Below, one piece after another: positions 8,233 through 16,539 of a stretch of 64,000 bases of DNA. The stretch is from Microbulbifer sp. ALW1. Its GTDB lineage: Bacteria > Pseudomonadota > Gammaproteobacteria > Pseudomonadales > Cellvibrionaceae. The position numbers and the translations under genes were made by a program. How positions within the stretch are numbered: the first letter of the stretch is position 1; every line of letters begins with the position of its first letter. Under the pieces are notes generated by a model that searched no databases, had not been told where the DNA came from, and saw nothing but the letters and a program-made list of their open reading frames with translations. The DNA is taken from assembly GCF_009903625.1 (NCBI RefSeq), contig NZ_CP047569.1, forward strand, positions 2,706,501 through 2,770,500. Direction: 5' to 3'.

Positions 8233-9476
8233 ATACAATCGCCAATGCCAAGATCAATGTCTCTTCCCATTCCAAGCCAGTAATTATTGCTGGTGCGGGG
8301 CCGAGCGGGTGTGTGTTGGCCCTCTCCCTGGTCCGAAGCGGAATCCCGGTGATAGTGATGGAGAAATGCGATTCACTGCCGATCGACCTGCGCGCATCCA
8401 CTTTTCACCCGCCATCTCTGGAAATGATTGCGGACCTGGATGCCGGAGTCATCGAAAAAATGCTGGCTAAGGGGCTGAAAGCGGATCGATACCAGTATCG
8501 AGATCGGGCCACAGGCGAGGTGGCGACTTTCGAAATGGACATGATCGCCGATGAAACCCGCTACCCGTTTCGGCTTCAGCTGGAGCAGTACGAGCTGACC
8601 CACTTTGTGGTTGATGTACTACAGCAAGAGCCTCTGGCAACGGTTCTTTTCAGTCACGAGCTGGTGGGGTTTGATCAGCTTGATGACCGAGTGGTGGCCT
8701 TGGTCGATACGCCCTCAGGAAGAAAAGAGATTGTTGGAAGCTATCTGGTCGGGGCAGAGGGGGCGCGCAGTGTGGTACGCAAGCGCAGTGAGATCGGCTT
8801 CTCCGGGTTTACCTATAACGAAAAGTTTCTTGTTGTCAGTACAGAGTTTCCGTTTGAAACCGTGTTCGACGACTTCTCCTACGTGAACTATGTGTCTGAC
8901 CCCGACGAATGGTGCGTGATATTGCGTACCGACAAGCTGTGGCGGGTGCTGGTGCCGGTCTTTCCTGAGAGCGAACAGGACGAGGAGCGGTACTTGTCCG
9001 ATGAATTTGTACAGGAACGACTGAAACGTCTGCATGGCAAGGGCAGTGATTACAAGGTGCACCACCGCAGTCTGTACGCGGTCAATCAGCGCGTCGCGTC
9101 CACCTATTACGATCGACGTGCGGTGCTGGTGGGCGATGCCTGCCATATCAATAACCCGCTGGGTGGCATGGGGATGAACGGCGGCTTACACGATGCGTTT
9201 AATCTCGCGGAAAAGTTCCAGAAAATATTCGCCGGCGAGCAGTCTAGGGAAGAGGCATTTTCTCTGTATGACCGGCAACGGCGTGAGTTGGCCGTACGAT
9301 TTGTACAGGAGCACACCATTCAAAATAAAAAACTGATGGAAGCGACGGACCCGGATATTCAGCGCAAGCGCCAGGCCATGTTGATGGAAACCGCAGCCTG
9401 CCCGGACAAGGCGCGCGCCTTCCTGCTGGAGCGGTCCATGATCAATTGTGTGCGCGAGAGCCTTCTGGTTGCCTAA
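8229..9476 (+). CDS. FAD-dependent group A monooxygenase
   Basis: 415 aa of the PHBH/UbiH type. GAGPSGCVLAL (residues about 22-32) binds the ADP part of FAD, GAEGARSVVRK is the second nucleotide motif, and VLVGDACHINNPLGGMGMNGG is the FAD ribityl motif. Such enzymes hydroxylate activated aromatic or heteroaromatic rings with NAD(P)H and oxygen. NicC of nicotinate degradation belongs here and also lies next to NicD/E/F. The likely substrate in this operon is a pyrrole- or pyridine-type ring, but that is inference. ATGA overlap with the amidase stop. Confidence 0.87.
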   Translation: MNTIANAKINVSSHSKPVIIAGAGPSGCVLALSLVRSGIPVIVMEKCDSLPIDLRASTFHPPSLEMIADLDAGVIEKMLAKGLKADRYQYRDRATGEVATFEMDMIADETRYPFRLQLEQYELTHFVVDVLQQEPLATVLFSHELVGFDQLDDRVVALVDTPSGRKEIVGSYLVGAEGARSVVRKRSEIGFSGFTYNEKFLVVSTEFPFETVFDDFSYVNYVSDPDEWCVILRTDKLWRVLVPVFPESEQDEERYLSDEFVQERLKRLHGKGSDYKVHHRSLYAVNQRVASTYYDRRAVLVGDACHINNPLGGMGMNGGLHDAFNLAEKFQKIFAGEQSREEAFSLYDRQRRELAVRFVQEHTIQNKKLMEATDPDIQRKRQAMLMETAACPDKARAFLLERSMINCVRESLLVA

Positions 9477-9491
9477 TTAGAGAGAACCCCT

Positions 9492-10325
9492 ATGAATTTT
9501 CCAGAATCCATTGACCTTTCCCGGACCCGTGAGCGCGACCAGTTAACCAACGGTCATCGGGACAACTACATCGGCCACCGTGCAAAAATCGGTGTCGTGA
9601 TTCCGTCCACCAATACCTCGGTGGAATACGACTGCCAGCGCATTTTGCCCCGCGGCGTCAGCTGGCATACCACGCGCTTTATGATCGACCACCCAGATCT
9701 CAGCGACGATGAAAATTTCCTGAAGTTTCTCGAACGCTTGCGGGAAACCATCGGTGATTCCATCGAGAGCCTGATGACCTGTAAACCCGATCACGTGATG
9801 ATGGGTATGTCCGCCGAGACCTTCTGGGGCGGGATCAAGGGTAACGATGGTTTTGTCGATCGCATCCAGGAAATGGTGGGCGAAGACACTGGCCTCACCA
9901 CTGGTGCCAATGCGGTGATCTCCGCACTGGAGGCGCTGGGTGTGCCGGAGGGGAAGGGCAAGACGCTTTCCATCATCACCCCGTATCAGCCGGTGGGCGA
10001 CAAAAACGTCAAGCTGTTCTTTGAGGATGCGGGTTACCGCATAAAACACCTGGTGGGCCTGCGCTGTGAAAACGCCCACGATGCGATTGCACTGGTGCCA
10101 GAACACCAGGTGCTGGATATCGTGCGTGAGATTGACGGCGACGATGTGGACGCCATTGTGCAGGTGGGTACCAATCTCTCCACGGTAGGTGTTTTCCCGG
10201 CCATGGAAAAAATGCTGCAGAAACCGGTACTGCCCATCAACGTGGCGACCTGTTGGCACGCGTTGCGCAGTTGTGGCATTCGGGATCGGTTCGACAATAT
10301 GGGCTGGCTGTTTGAAGAACACTGA
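9492..10325 (+). CDS. Asp/Glu racemase-family (maleate isomerase-like) protein, cysteine-poor
   Basis: 277 aa. The start region KIGVVIPSTNTSVEYD is the maleate isomerase / arylmalonate decarboxylase signature. In characterised maleate isomerases two Cys flank the active site. Here the first position is Ser107 (MMGMSAETFWGG) and the second is Val225 (VQVGTNLST), so cis-trans isomerisation by the usual cysteine mechanism is doubtful. It may be a decarboxylase, a racemase-like enzyme or a non-catalytic partner of the paralogue at 11685, which keeps the second Cys. Fifteen bases separate it from the monooxygenase. Confidence 0.8.
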   Translation: MNFPESIDLSRTRERDQLTNGHRDNYIGHRAKIGVVIPSTNTSVEYDCQRILPRGVSWHTTRFMIDHPDLSDDENFLKFLERLRETIGDSIESLMTCKPDHVMMGMSAETFWGGIKGNDGFVDRIQEMVGEDTGLTTGANAVISALEALGVPEGKGKTLSIITPYQPVGDKNVKLFFEDAGYRIKHLVGLRCENAHDAIALVPEHQVLDIVREIDGDDVDAIVQVGTNLSTVGVFPAMEKMLQKPVLPINVATCWHALRSCGIRDRFDNMGWLFEEH

Positions 10326-10341
10326 TGCAGATTAGCCCCTT

Positions 10342-11589
10342 ATGAAAATTGCCTTCTTCGTGGTGCTGCTGGATATGATCGGCTTCGGCATCATGCTGCC
10401 GATCCTCGCGTACTACGCGCTTCAGCTCGGTGCCGATGCCTCCACCGCAACGTTCTGTATGGCCCTTTACGTTTTCGGGATGTTTATCGGCACCCCGATA
10501 TGGGGGCGTCTTTCCGATCGTTTCGGGCGCAAACCGATCCTTGCCATCAGCCTGGCTGGTAGTGTACTGGGCTACATCGTGCTGGCCTTTGCCACCGAGG
10601 TGTGGATGGTTGCGGTCAGTCGGCTATTCAGCGGCCTGATGGCCGGAAACCTGTCTGTGGCCCAGGCCTATGTCGCCGATGTTACCGATGAAAAGGACCG
10701 AGCCAAGGGGATGGGCATGTTGGGTGCCGCTTTCGGGCTGAGCTTCATTCTGGGGCCGCTGCTGGGGGGGATCTTGGCGGGTGACAGCTTTGAAGATGCC
10801 AATTTGCAACTGCCCGCGATGGTCTCTGCGCTGCTTTCAGCCTCCGCATTGCTGTGCGTACTGGTATTTCTTAAGGAGAGTCGGCCCGCAACGGCTGGCG
10901 ATAGCGTAAGCGGGGCAGGGGGTACCTCCTACGGTGATTTCCTGCGCTGGTTGTTTTCTTCTCAGCCGCTGCTTCTACTGCTCTTCATTGCGATGGCCAT
11001 ATACAACGTCGCCGCCGGGTTGGTTGAAGCCGTCTTCCCCATCTGGGCAGAAGCCACAAGTATCGCCGCCGGGCCCCAGGGATTGGTGCCGATTCTACTG
11101 ATTGCTGGGATCGCAATGGTGATCATGCAGGGCGGCGCCATAGGGCCATTGAGTCGCGCCTTCGGAGAGGCGCGCCTGATTGTGGCTGGGAGCATCATTT
11201 TTGGCCTGGCGGTAGTCGCTCTCACCATCGCGGGTAGCGCCTCCACTGCGGCCGGGGCCACTGCGGCACTGGTTGTCCAGGCTGTGGGCGCCGCGCTTGT
11301 CATCACGTCTATGCAGTCACTCGTTTCCAAGCAGGCGCTGGCGGGGAACCGTGGTGCGGTTATGGGAAGCTACAGTGCCCTCGGCACCCTCGGGCGCGGT
11401 ATTGGAACTGCGGCCACCGGTGCACTGTTTTCCGGGCTGCACGTGCACTCTCCCTATTACCTGGGGGCTCTGTGCATGTTGGTACTGCTGGTCATCGCAA
11501 TCGCGATAGTGCGACAACTGGGGCGCAAAACAAATGCTTCGAACAGCGGCACGGCGCCCGCTGAGGCCTCGCCGGTTGAGCTCGCCTAG
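10342..11589 (+). CDS. MFS transporter, DHA1/TetA-like
   Basis: 415 aa, about 12 hydrophobic helices. The motif WGRLSDRFGRKP after helix 2 and the AYVADVTDEKDRAKGMGMLGAAFG segment are typical of the drug:H+ antiporter branch. It is the last gene before a 95-bp gap that carries an Fnr-type box. In nic clusters an MFS carrier (NicT) takes up the substrate. Here it may carry a maleate-type intermediate or export a toxic one. Confidence 0.87.
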   Translation: MKIAFFVVLLDMIGFGIMLPILAYYALQLGADASTATFCMALYVFGMFIGTPIWGRLSDRFGRKPILAISLAGSVLGYIVLAFATEVWMVAVSRLFSGLMAGNLSVAQAYVADVTDEKDRAKGMGMLGAAFGLSFILGPLLGGILAGDSFEDANLQLPAMVSALLSASALLCVLVFLKESRPATAGDSVSGAGGTSYGDFLRWLFSSQPLLLLLFIAMAIYNVAAGLVEAVFPIWAEATSIAAGPQGLVPILLIAGIAMVIMQGGAIGPLSRAFGEARLIVAGSIIFGLAVVALTIAGSASTAAGATAALVVQAVGAALVITSMQSLVSKQALAGNRGAVMGSYSALGTLGRGIGTAATGALFSGLHVHSPYYLGALCMLVLLVIAIAIVRQLGRKTNASNSGTAPAEASPVELA

Positions 11590-11616
11590 TGCTCAGTGGG
11601 CGGCAGGTGTGGGGAA

Positions 11617-11658
11617 TTGATAAATATCATGCCACACCAAAAGACATAGATTTATAAC
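11617..11658 (+). promoter_or_regulatory. Fnr/Anr-type class II promoter
   Basis: TTGAT-AAAT-ATCAT at 11617-11630 (9 of 10 fixed bases) and TATAAC at 11653-11658 as -10. The inferred start is near 11665, so the box centre is at about -41.5. The gene start follows at 11685. Confidence 0.6.
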
Positions 11659-11684
11659 ATTCCATAGTTCCTGCGGAGTCGTAT

Positions 11685-12461
11685 ATGGACAATTACCAAA
11701 TAGCGCGTCGTGCCCAGATCGGGGTCATCATTCCCTCCACCAATACCGGTGTGGAATACGATCTGCAAAAGCTGGGTCTCGATGGCGTGACCTGGCATCC
11801 ATCGCGCTTCTGGATCGAGTTGCGGAACTGGTCCGATGAAATGCAGAAGACCGGCGACGATGCCAACACGGTTTTCGAGCGCTTCCTCGAAATCATGCGT
11901 GACGAAATCCCTACCTCCATTCGCAATGTGCTGTCGGCAAAAGTCAACCACATCATGCTCGGCATGTCCGCGGAGACCTTCTGGGGTGGATTGGAAGGCA
12001 ATATCCAGTTCGAGCAGGAAATACGCGATCAGATCGGTGACCTTGGCCTGACTACCGGTGCGGGTGCGACGCGGGATGCGCTCAATTGTTTTGGTGCAAA
12101 GCGCATTTCGGTGATTACTCCTTATCCCCCGGTGGGCGATGACAATGTCTATCGTTTCTTTAGTGATATCGGCTTCGAAGTGGTGAACGTGAAGGGCATG
12201 AATCGTCCGTCGGCCACGTCGATTGCCGAGACGCCGATCCAGCAGGTGCTGGATGCAGTGCGCGAGGTCGATGGCGATAACGTCGATGCGATCGTGCAGT
12301 GCGGTACCAACCTCTCCACGATGGATGTTTTTCCGACTCTGGAGCACTGGTTGGGCAAACCACTGCTACCGATCAATATCGCCACCGTTTGGCACGCCCT
12401 GCGTGCCTGCGGGGTAAATGACAAGATCACCGGAAAAGGGCGATTGCTCGAAGAATTTTAA
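11685..12461 (+). CDS. Asp/Glu racemase-family (maleate isomerase-like) protein with one catalytic Cys
   Basis: 258 aa and clearly paralogous to the protein at 9492 (shared IPSTNT.VEYD, GMSAETFWGG, GTNLST and LPIN.AT.WHALR.CG). The first catalytic position is Ser95, but the second Cys is kept (C206 in VQCGTNLST). One-Cys layouts are known in arylmalonate decarboxylase, so decarboxylation, racemisation or isomerisation of a substituted maleate are all possible. It has its own Fnr-type promoter, unlike its paralogue, and may also work as a heteromer with it. Confidence 0.82.
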   Translation: MDNYQIARRAQIGVIIPSTNTGVEYDLQKLGLDGVTWHPSRFWIELRNWSDEMQKTGDDANTVFERFLEIMRDEIPTSIRNVLSAKVNHIMLGMSAETFWGGLEGNIQFEQEIRDQIGDLGLTTGAGATRDALNCFGAKRISVITPYPPVGDDNVYRFFSDIGFEVVNVKGMNRPSATSIAETPIQQVLDAVREVDGDNVDAIVQCGTNLSTMDVFPTLEHWLGKPLLPINIATVWHALRACGVNDKITGKGRLLEEF

Positions 12462-12532
12462 ACCGCTGAAGCGCCCCTGAATGGGTCGATTTTGCGGAAT
12501 TTATGGACAACGAAAAGTTCGAATAACGATAA

Positions 12533-12546
12533 GCGGTCTGAACCGC
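12533..12546. promoter_or_regulatory. Short inverted repeat in the leader of the first TonB receptor
   Basis: GCGGT-CTGA-ACCGC, within the 199-bp gap upstream of the receptor. It could be an operator or a small hairpin in the mRNA leader. I see no clear -35/-10 pair or other structure in this gap. Confidence 0.25.
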
Positions 12547-12660
12547 GTGCATTTGGTGCAAACCTAAGAGCGCTGAAAGTCATCGGCAGTGAGCAGAAGT
12601 TGTACTTTCTGCCGGACATTCAAAAGCTGGATCTCCAGATAACAATAAGACGGAGCCGAT

Positions 12661-15309
12661 ATGAACAGGAAGCCCCTAACGATAGCCATTGCCTCGGCAA
12701 TGATTTCATCGGGAACGTTCGTTACTGCTGTTTACGCTCAAGATTCCAATGCGGATCAAAATAAAAATGTTACTGCACTTCGCGGCGAGAACTTCGCCAT
12801 TGAAGAAGTTGTGGTCACTGCGCGGAAGCGCGAAGAATCTCTCGATACAGTTCCAGTGGCCATTGATGTACTGGGTAGCCAGGCACTGAAAGAGAAGGGC
12901 ATCTCTGCCCTGGACGACGTAGCTCGTTACACGCCAGGACTGGATTTCGAAACCGGCCTGCTACCGAATGACACACGTATTAGTCTGCGCGGCTTTTCTT
13001 CAACACGCGGTCGCTCCAATGTGGCAATTCTTGTAGACGGCGTGGATATTTCCTCTGAATCCATGACGTCTGCCGGCAGCGGTACGGGCCCAAATCTGGA
13101 TCTGATGGATCTGGAACGAGTTGAGGTTGTCAAGGGACCGCAAAGTGCACTGTACGGCCGTTCGGCATTTTCTGGGGCGGTGAACTATGTCACCAAGCGT
13201 CCTCGCGACACTGCGCAAACTACCATCAGCATGGATGCCAATGACCAGGGCTTTGCCAAGCTGCAAGTGGCCGCGGATTTGCCGATGGTGCCGGGTGTTT
13301 TGGCGGGCTCTGTCAATCTGGCAAAAACCGATTTTGACGGCTACTACAAAAACCCGAATACCGGTGGTGACCTTGGGGGAACCGAGTCTGAAGGTATTGC
13401 TACGGCATTGTTCTGGACACCCACCGAGACTTTCTCTGCATACTGGCGCGGCGAGTACAGCGAGGAAAGCTATTCCCCACGCCCTATCGTCGAGCGTGAG
13501 AGTCTGGTACATACGGGCTCCGCACCGGGTGATTTTGCCCTGCTGGGCTCTGCCGGAAAAAATACCGTTTTGGTTCCGGTGCCGGGTACGGGTACCAGTG
13601 CTGCGGACTGCGCCTCTGCCATGCCATACGGCTATCTGATCGGGATGCCCACGGCTTGCGCGCCGATTTTCAAAGGTAATATGGGCAACGCCAGCGAAAG
13701 TGAAATTGACCTGTCGGCAGACCCTCTTACCGGTAAGGATTTTGCGGGCACTCAGATCCGCAGTGTTCGCAGTACCCTGGAGCTAGCCTGGAACAGTGAC
13801 AATTTCGACTTCGTTTCTTTGACCGGAATCAATTACAACGACTCCCGGGTGCAGGAAGACTTTGATCGCACGGACTATGCGGTGCAGTCCCTCGGCCCAG
13901 GCACAGGTGCGTTTATCCCGCATCCTTTCGATCCTACGTACTTCCCGGGATATCCTGGTGAGTACACCCAATACGGGGTGAATGCCAACAGTGACACAAC
14001 CTTTGATACCGAACAGTTCAGCCAGGAGTTTCGGTTGTCCGGTGGTGCTGAGAAGTTCGATTGGCAGGTGAGTGCGCTCTACTGGACCGAATCACTTGAT
14101 ACGGTAATGAACCAGAAATGGTGGCTGCGTGATGGCGTCGACAAAGAGTTCTGGGATGCTTACCTGGATAGCTTCTTTGGTGGCTTTGGCCTGGTTAATC
14201 ATCGAACCGGTCCGGAAGATCTGGAAATCCCGATGAGTCGCGAGACCGACCACAAGTCGGTTGCGTTTGCCGTTAACTACAACATCACCGACTCGGTACG
14301 GGCAACGCTGGAAGGGCGATATCTCGAGGAGAACATTGATTACCGCAGTGTTCCGCTGTCTACCCAGTTCAACGGTTTGATGGGTGTGCCTTACTTCGAT
14401 CCCATGACCTTTATGCCGGCTGAGCCTTCAGTGCAGACATATGCGCGCACAGATAATGCCTTTGTCCCCCGGGCAAGCGTAGACTGGCAAGTCACTGAAG
14501 ATGCCATGATATATGTGTCTCTGGCTGATGGTTTCAAGCCGGGCGGCATGACCACCACCGATGGCAATGGCGATATCTCGATCGGCGAGTACGACCCTGA
14601 AGAGTTGACCGTATACGAAGTAGGATACAAAGGCAGCATGCTGGATAATCGCCTGCAATTAACGGCAGCGGCGTACCTGTATGACTACACAGACCAGCAG
14701 GTCTCTTACTTCGTTGCCGACGTCAATACCGGTGCACAGAACGCGGCGGTCACCAACGTAGGTGAGAGCTCGCTGAAAGGGTTTGAATTGGGTGCGGTGT
14801 ATCGCCCGTCTTCAAACTGGACATTCACCGCCTCATATACCGGTGCCAAGAGCCGCTTTGACGACTTCCGGGTTGCCGACGGTGGAAACCCCGGCACACT
14901 CGACAAGCTCTGGACCGGCACCGAAGACGGGGACTACACCGGCAACCAGTTCATCAACTCGCCTGAGGCATCTGCGCTGGTTTCTATTCGCTACGATGGC
15001 GAACTGGCCAGTGGTGCGGGCTACTTTACCGAGTTGCTGAGTAACTACGAATCCAAGCGCTATCTGGACCGTGGCAACAAGGCCTACCTGCCTGCGTATT
15101 CCGTCCTTGATTTCCAGGGTGGTATCAGCTGGGAAGACCTGGACCTGGTGCTTTACGTCAACAACCTGTTGGATGACGACAAGGTCAAAGCGGGTATTAC
15201 GAACGTGGGCTATGGCCATCTGCCGAGCGGGGCGTTTACCCCTCAGGTGGTGGACCTGATCCTGCCGACCCCGCGTATTGTGGGTCTGCGCGCAAGCTAC
15301 AGCTTCTGA
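12661..15309 (+). CDS. TonB-dependent outer-membrane receptor 1
   Basis: 882 aa. A signal peptide (MNRKPLTIAIAS to about VYA) is followed by EEVVVTARKREESLDTVPVAI at the start of the plug. The plug carries SLRGFSSTRG, ILVDGVDI and DLERVEVVKGPQSALYGR. A beta-barrel rich in aromatic girdles follows, ending in the aromatic RASYSF. It imports a large or scarce substrate with TonB energy. The CARB-type TonB box style is common in marine Gammaproteobacteria and sphingomonads. Its place between the maleate-isomerase-like and CoA-transferase genes suggests it feeds this pathway; a tetrapyrrole is the proposed cargo (inference). Confidence 0.92.
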   Translation: MNRKPLTIAIASAMISSGTFVTAVYAQDSNADQNKNVTALRGENFAIEEVVVTARKREESLDTVPVAIDVLGSQALKEKGISALDDVARYTPGLDFETGLLPNDTRISLRGFSSTRGRSNVAILVDGVDISSESMTSAGSGTGPNLDLMDLERVEVVKGPQSALYGRSAFSGAVNYVTKRPRDTAQTTISMDANDQGFAKLQVAADLPMVPGVLAGSVNLAKTDFDGYYKNPNTGGDLGGTESEGIATALFWTPTETFSAYWRGEYSEESYSPRPIVERESLVHTGSAPGDFALLGSAGKNTVLVPVPGTGTSAADCASAMPYGYLIGMPTACAPIFKGNMGNASESEIDLSADPLTGKDFAGTQIRSVRSTLELAWNSDNFDFVSLTGINYNDSRVQEDFDRTDYAVQSLGPGTGAFIPHPFDPTYFPGYPGEYTQYGVNANSDTTFDTEQFSQEFRLSGGAEKFDWQVSALYWTESLDTVMNQKWWLRDGVDKEFWDAYLDSFFGGFGLVNHRTGPEDLEIPMSRETDHKSVAFAVNYNITDSVRATLEGRYLEENIDYRSVPLSTQFNGLMGVPYFDPMTFMPAEPSVQTYARTDNAFVPRASVDWQVTEDAMIYVSLADGFKPGGMTTTDGNGDISIGEYDPEELTVYEVGYKGSMLDNRLQLTAAAYLYDYTDQQVSYFVADVNTGAQNAAVTNVGESSLKGFELGAVYRPSSNWTFTASYTGAKSRFDDFRVADGGNPGTLDKLWTGTEDGDYTGNQFINSPEASALVSIRYDGELASGAGYFTELLSNYESKRYLDRGNKAYLPAYSVLDFQGGISWEDLDLVLYVNNLLDDDKVKAGITNVGYGHLPSGAFTPQVVDLILPTPRIVGLRASYSF

Positions 15310-15315
15310 TGCAGG

Positions 15316-15384
15316 CTTGATCCGGGGTGGTGGTGCCATCACCCCGGATCAAGGGTATGATTTGACCGGGCCCGGGGCCCGGTC
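15316..15384 (+). terminator. Two consecutive strong hairpins between receptor and membrane-protein genes
   Basis: Hairpin one has a perfect 14-bp stem, CTTGATCCGGGGTG (15316-15329) with its complement at 15340-15353. Hairpin two has a 9-bp GC-only-like stem (15364-15372 and 15376-15384). Neither is followed by a T-run, so they more likely stabilise the receptor mRNA 3' end or lower expression of the downstream gene than act as intrinsic terminators. Confidence 0.5.
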
Positions 15385-15419
15385 GAAATAACGATAAAAG
15401 AGAATTTAGAGGTACTCCA

Positions 15420-16388
15420 ATGACCACCGCTTCCCTTGACGCCCGTATGGCGGAGCGACCCTGGTACTACAGCGCACCTTTCGTGGGTGGCCTGGCATTT
15501 GCCTGGGTAGTGCTGGAAAAAATGATCGCGCACATCTATCTGGTCACGCTGATCTATGCCGGCATCCCGGCGCCGATTGCCTACGGCACGGCCTTTGTCA
15601 TCGGAGCCTTCGGCCTTTTCCTGGTATGGAAGGGACTGGATAAGAATGAAGTTCGGGCATCCTGGATGGGCTTTATGGGTGGCGGCCTGGTGTGGGTGTT
15701 CTGGTTTGAAATGTACCTGCACTTTATTGGCGCGAATAATAATTTTGCGCTCGCCGCGACCGATGCCGGAATCCAATATCTGGACAAGGCGCAAGTACAA
15801 GCGCTGTTCGCCGGCGATACCTCCATTCCGCGTCCGTACTTTATGGGCGAGCACGTATTCCTGCAGAGCTCCACCTTGTTTTGCACCATGCTGATGATTT
15901 ACATGGGCATGAATAAGGACATTCGCTGCCGACTGATCCTGTGGGTGCGCAAACTGTTTGGACTGCGCCCGGGTAAACCGACCCAGGGGTATAAGCCTCA
16001 GTACGCCCGTGTTGCCGCAATGGAGGTGATGTTCGTCAACTGGTTTATGTACACGCTGATGCTGCTGGTAAACGACGAGCGCATTTTTGGTTTACATCAT
16101 ATTGTTACCTACGTGACCGCCGCTGCGGTAACCCTATGGGCCGGGTATATCATTTACAAGCAGTTCAAGCAGCGTGAGGTTGGCCTGGCAATCCGCTACG
16201 CGATTGCGGTGGGCGGCGTATTCTGGTTCCTGCCTGAGCAGGCAGTACTGTGGGAATGGTATCGCGAACCCTGGGTGTACTACCTGGATTACCCGGTGAC
16301 AGCGAGCCTGATTATCGTTGCCTATGCCGCACTGGCGGTGCTGTTCTGGAAGACTCCGGTGAACCCGCAAACCGGCAAGTCACTCTGA
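15420..16388 (+). CDS. Polytopic inner-membrane protein, unknown function
   Basis: 322 aa with about seven or eight hydrophobic segments (for example FVGGLAFAWVVL, IAYGTAFVIGAFGLFLVW, FMGGGLVWVFWFEMYLHFIG, TASLIIVAYAALAVLFW). A roughly 40-residue soluble loop lies after the third segment and a basic cytosolic stretch, RKLFGLRPGKPTQ, in the middle. No motif I recognise; several conserved-looking His and Trp residues lie in or near helices (MYLHF, GLHHIV). It lies directly behind a TonB receptor, so an inner-membrane uptake or redox step is possible, but I cannot assign a family. Confidence 0.7.
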   Translation: MTTASLDARMAERPWYYSAPFVGGLAFAWVVLEKMIAHIYLVTLIYAGIPAPIAYGTAFVIGAFGLFLVWKGLDKNEVRASWMGFMGGGLVWVFWFEMYLHFIGANNNFALAATDAGIQYLDKAQVQALFAGDTSIPRPYFMGEHVFLQSSTLFCTMLMIYMGMNKDIRCRLILWVRKLFGLRPGKPTQGYKPQYARVAAMEVMFVNWFMYTLMLLVNDERIFGLHHIVTYVTAAAVTLWAGYIIYKQFKQREVGLAIRYAIAVGGVFWFLPEQAVLWEWYREPWVYYLDYPVTASLIIVAYAALAVLFWKTPVNPQTGKSL

Positions 16389-16400
16389 TCTGATTCTGTA

Positions 16401-16426
16401 CGTGTAGCCACACTCGTGGCTACACG
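16401..16426 (+). terminator. Hairpin after the membrane-protein gene
   Basis: Perfect 11-bp stem CGTGTAGCCAC / GTGGCTACACG with a 4-nt loop, no T-run. It lies in the 151-bp gap before the CoA-transferase gene and may be an mRNA-end structure. Confidence 0.4.
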
Positions 16427-16539
16427 GTAATCCTGCCCCTGTTAAGCCGTACTATCTATGCCTGGATTTTTAGGTAGGGGAGGGGTGCGCTCAATGTTTA
16501 TTCGTGGAACACCAACTCCACGTTATCGAGGTTACTGCT

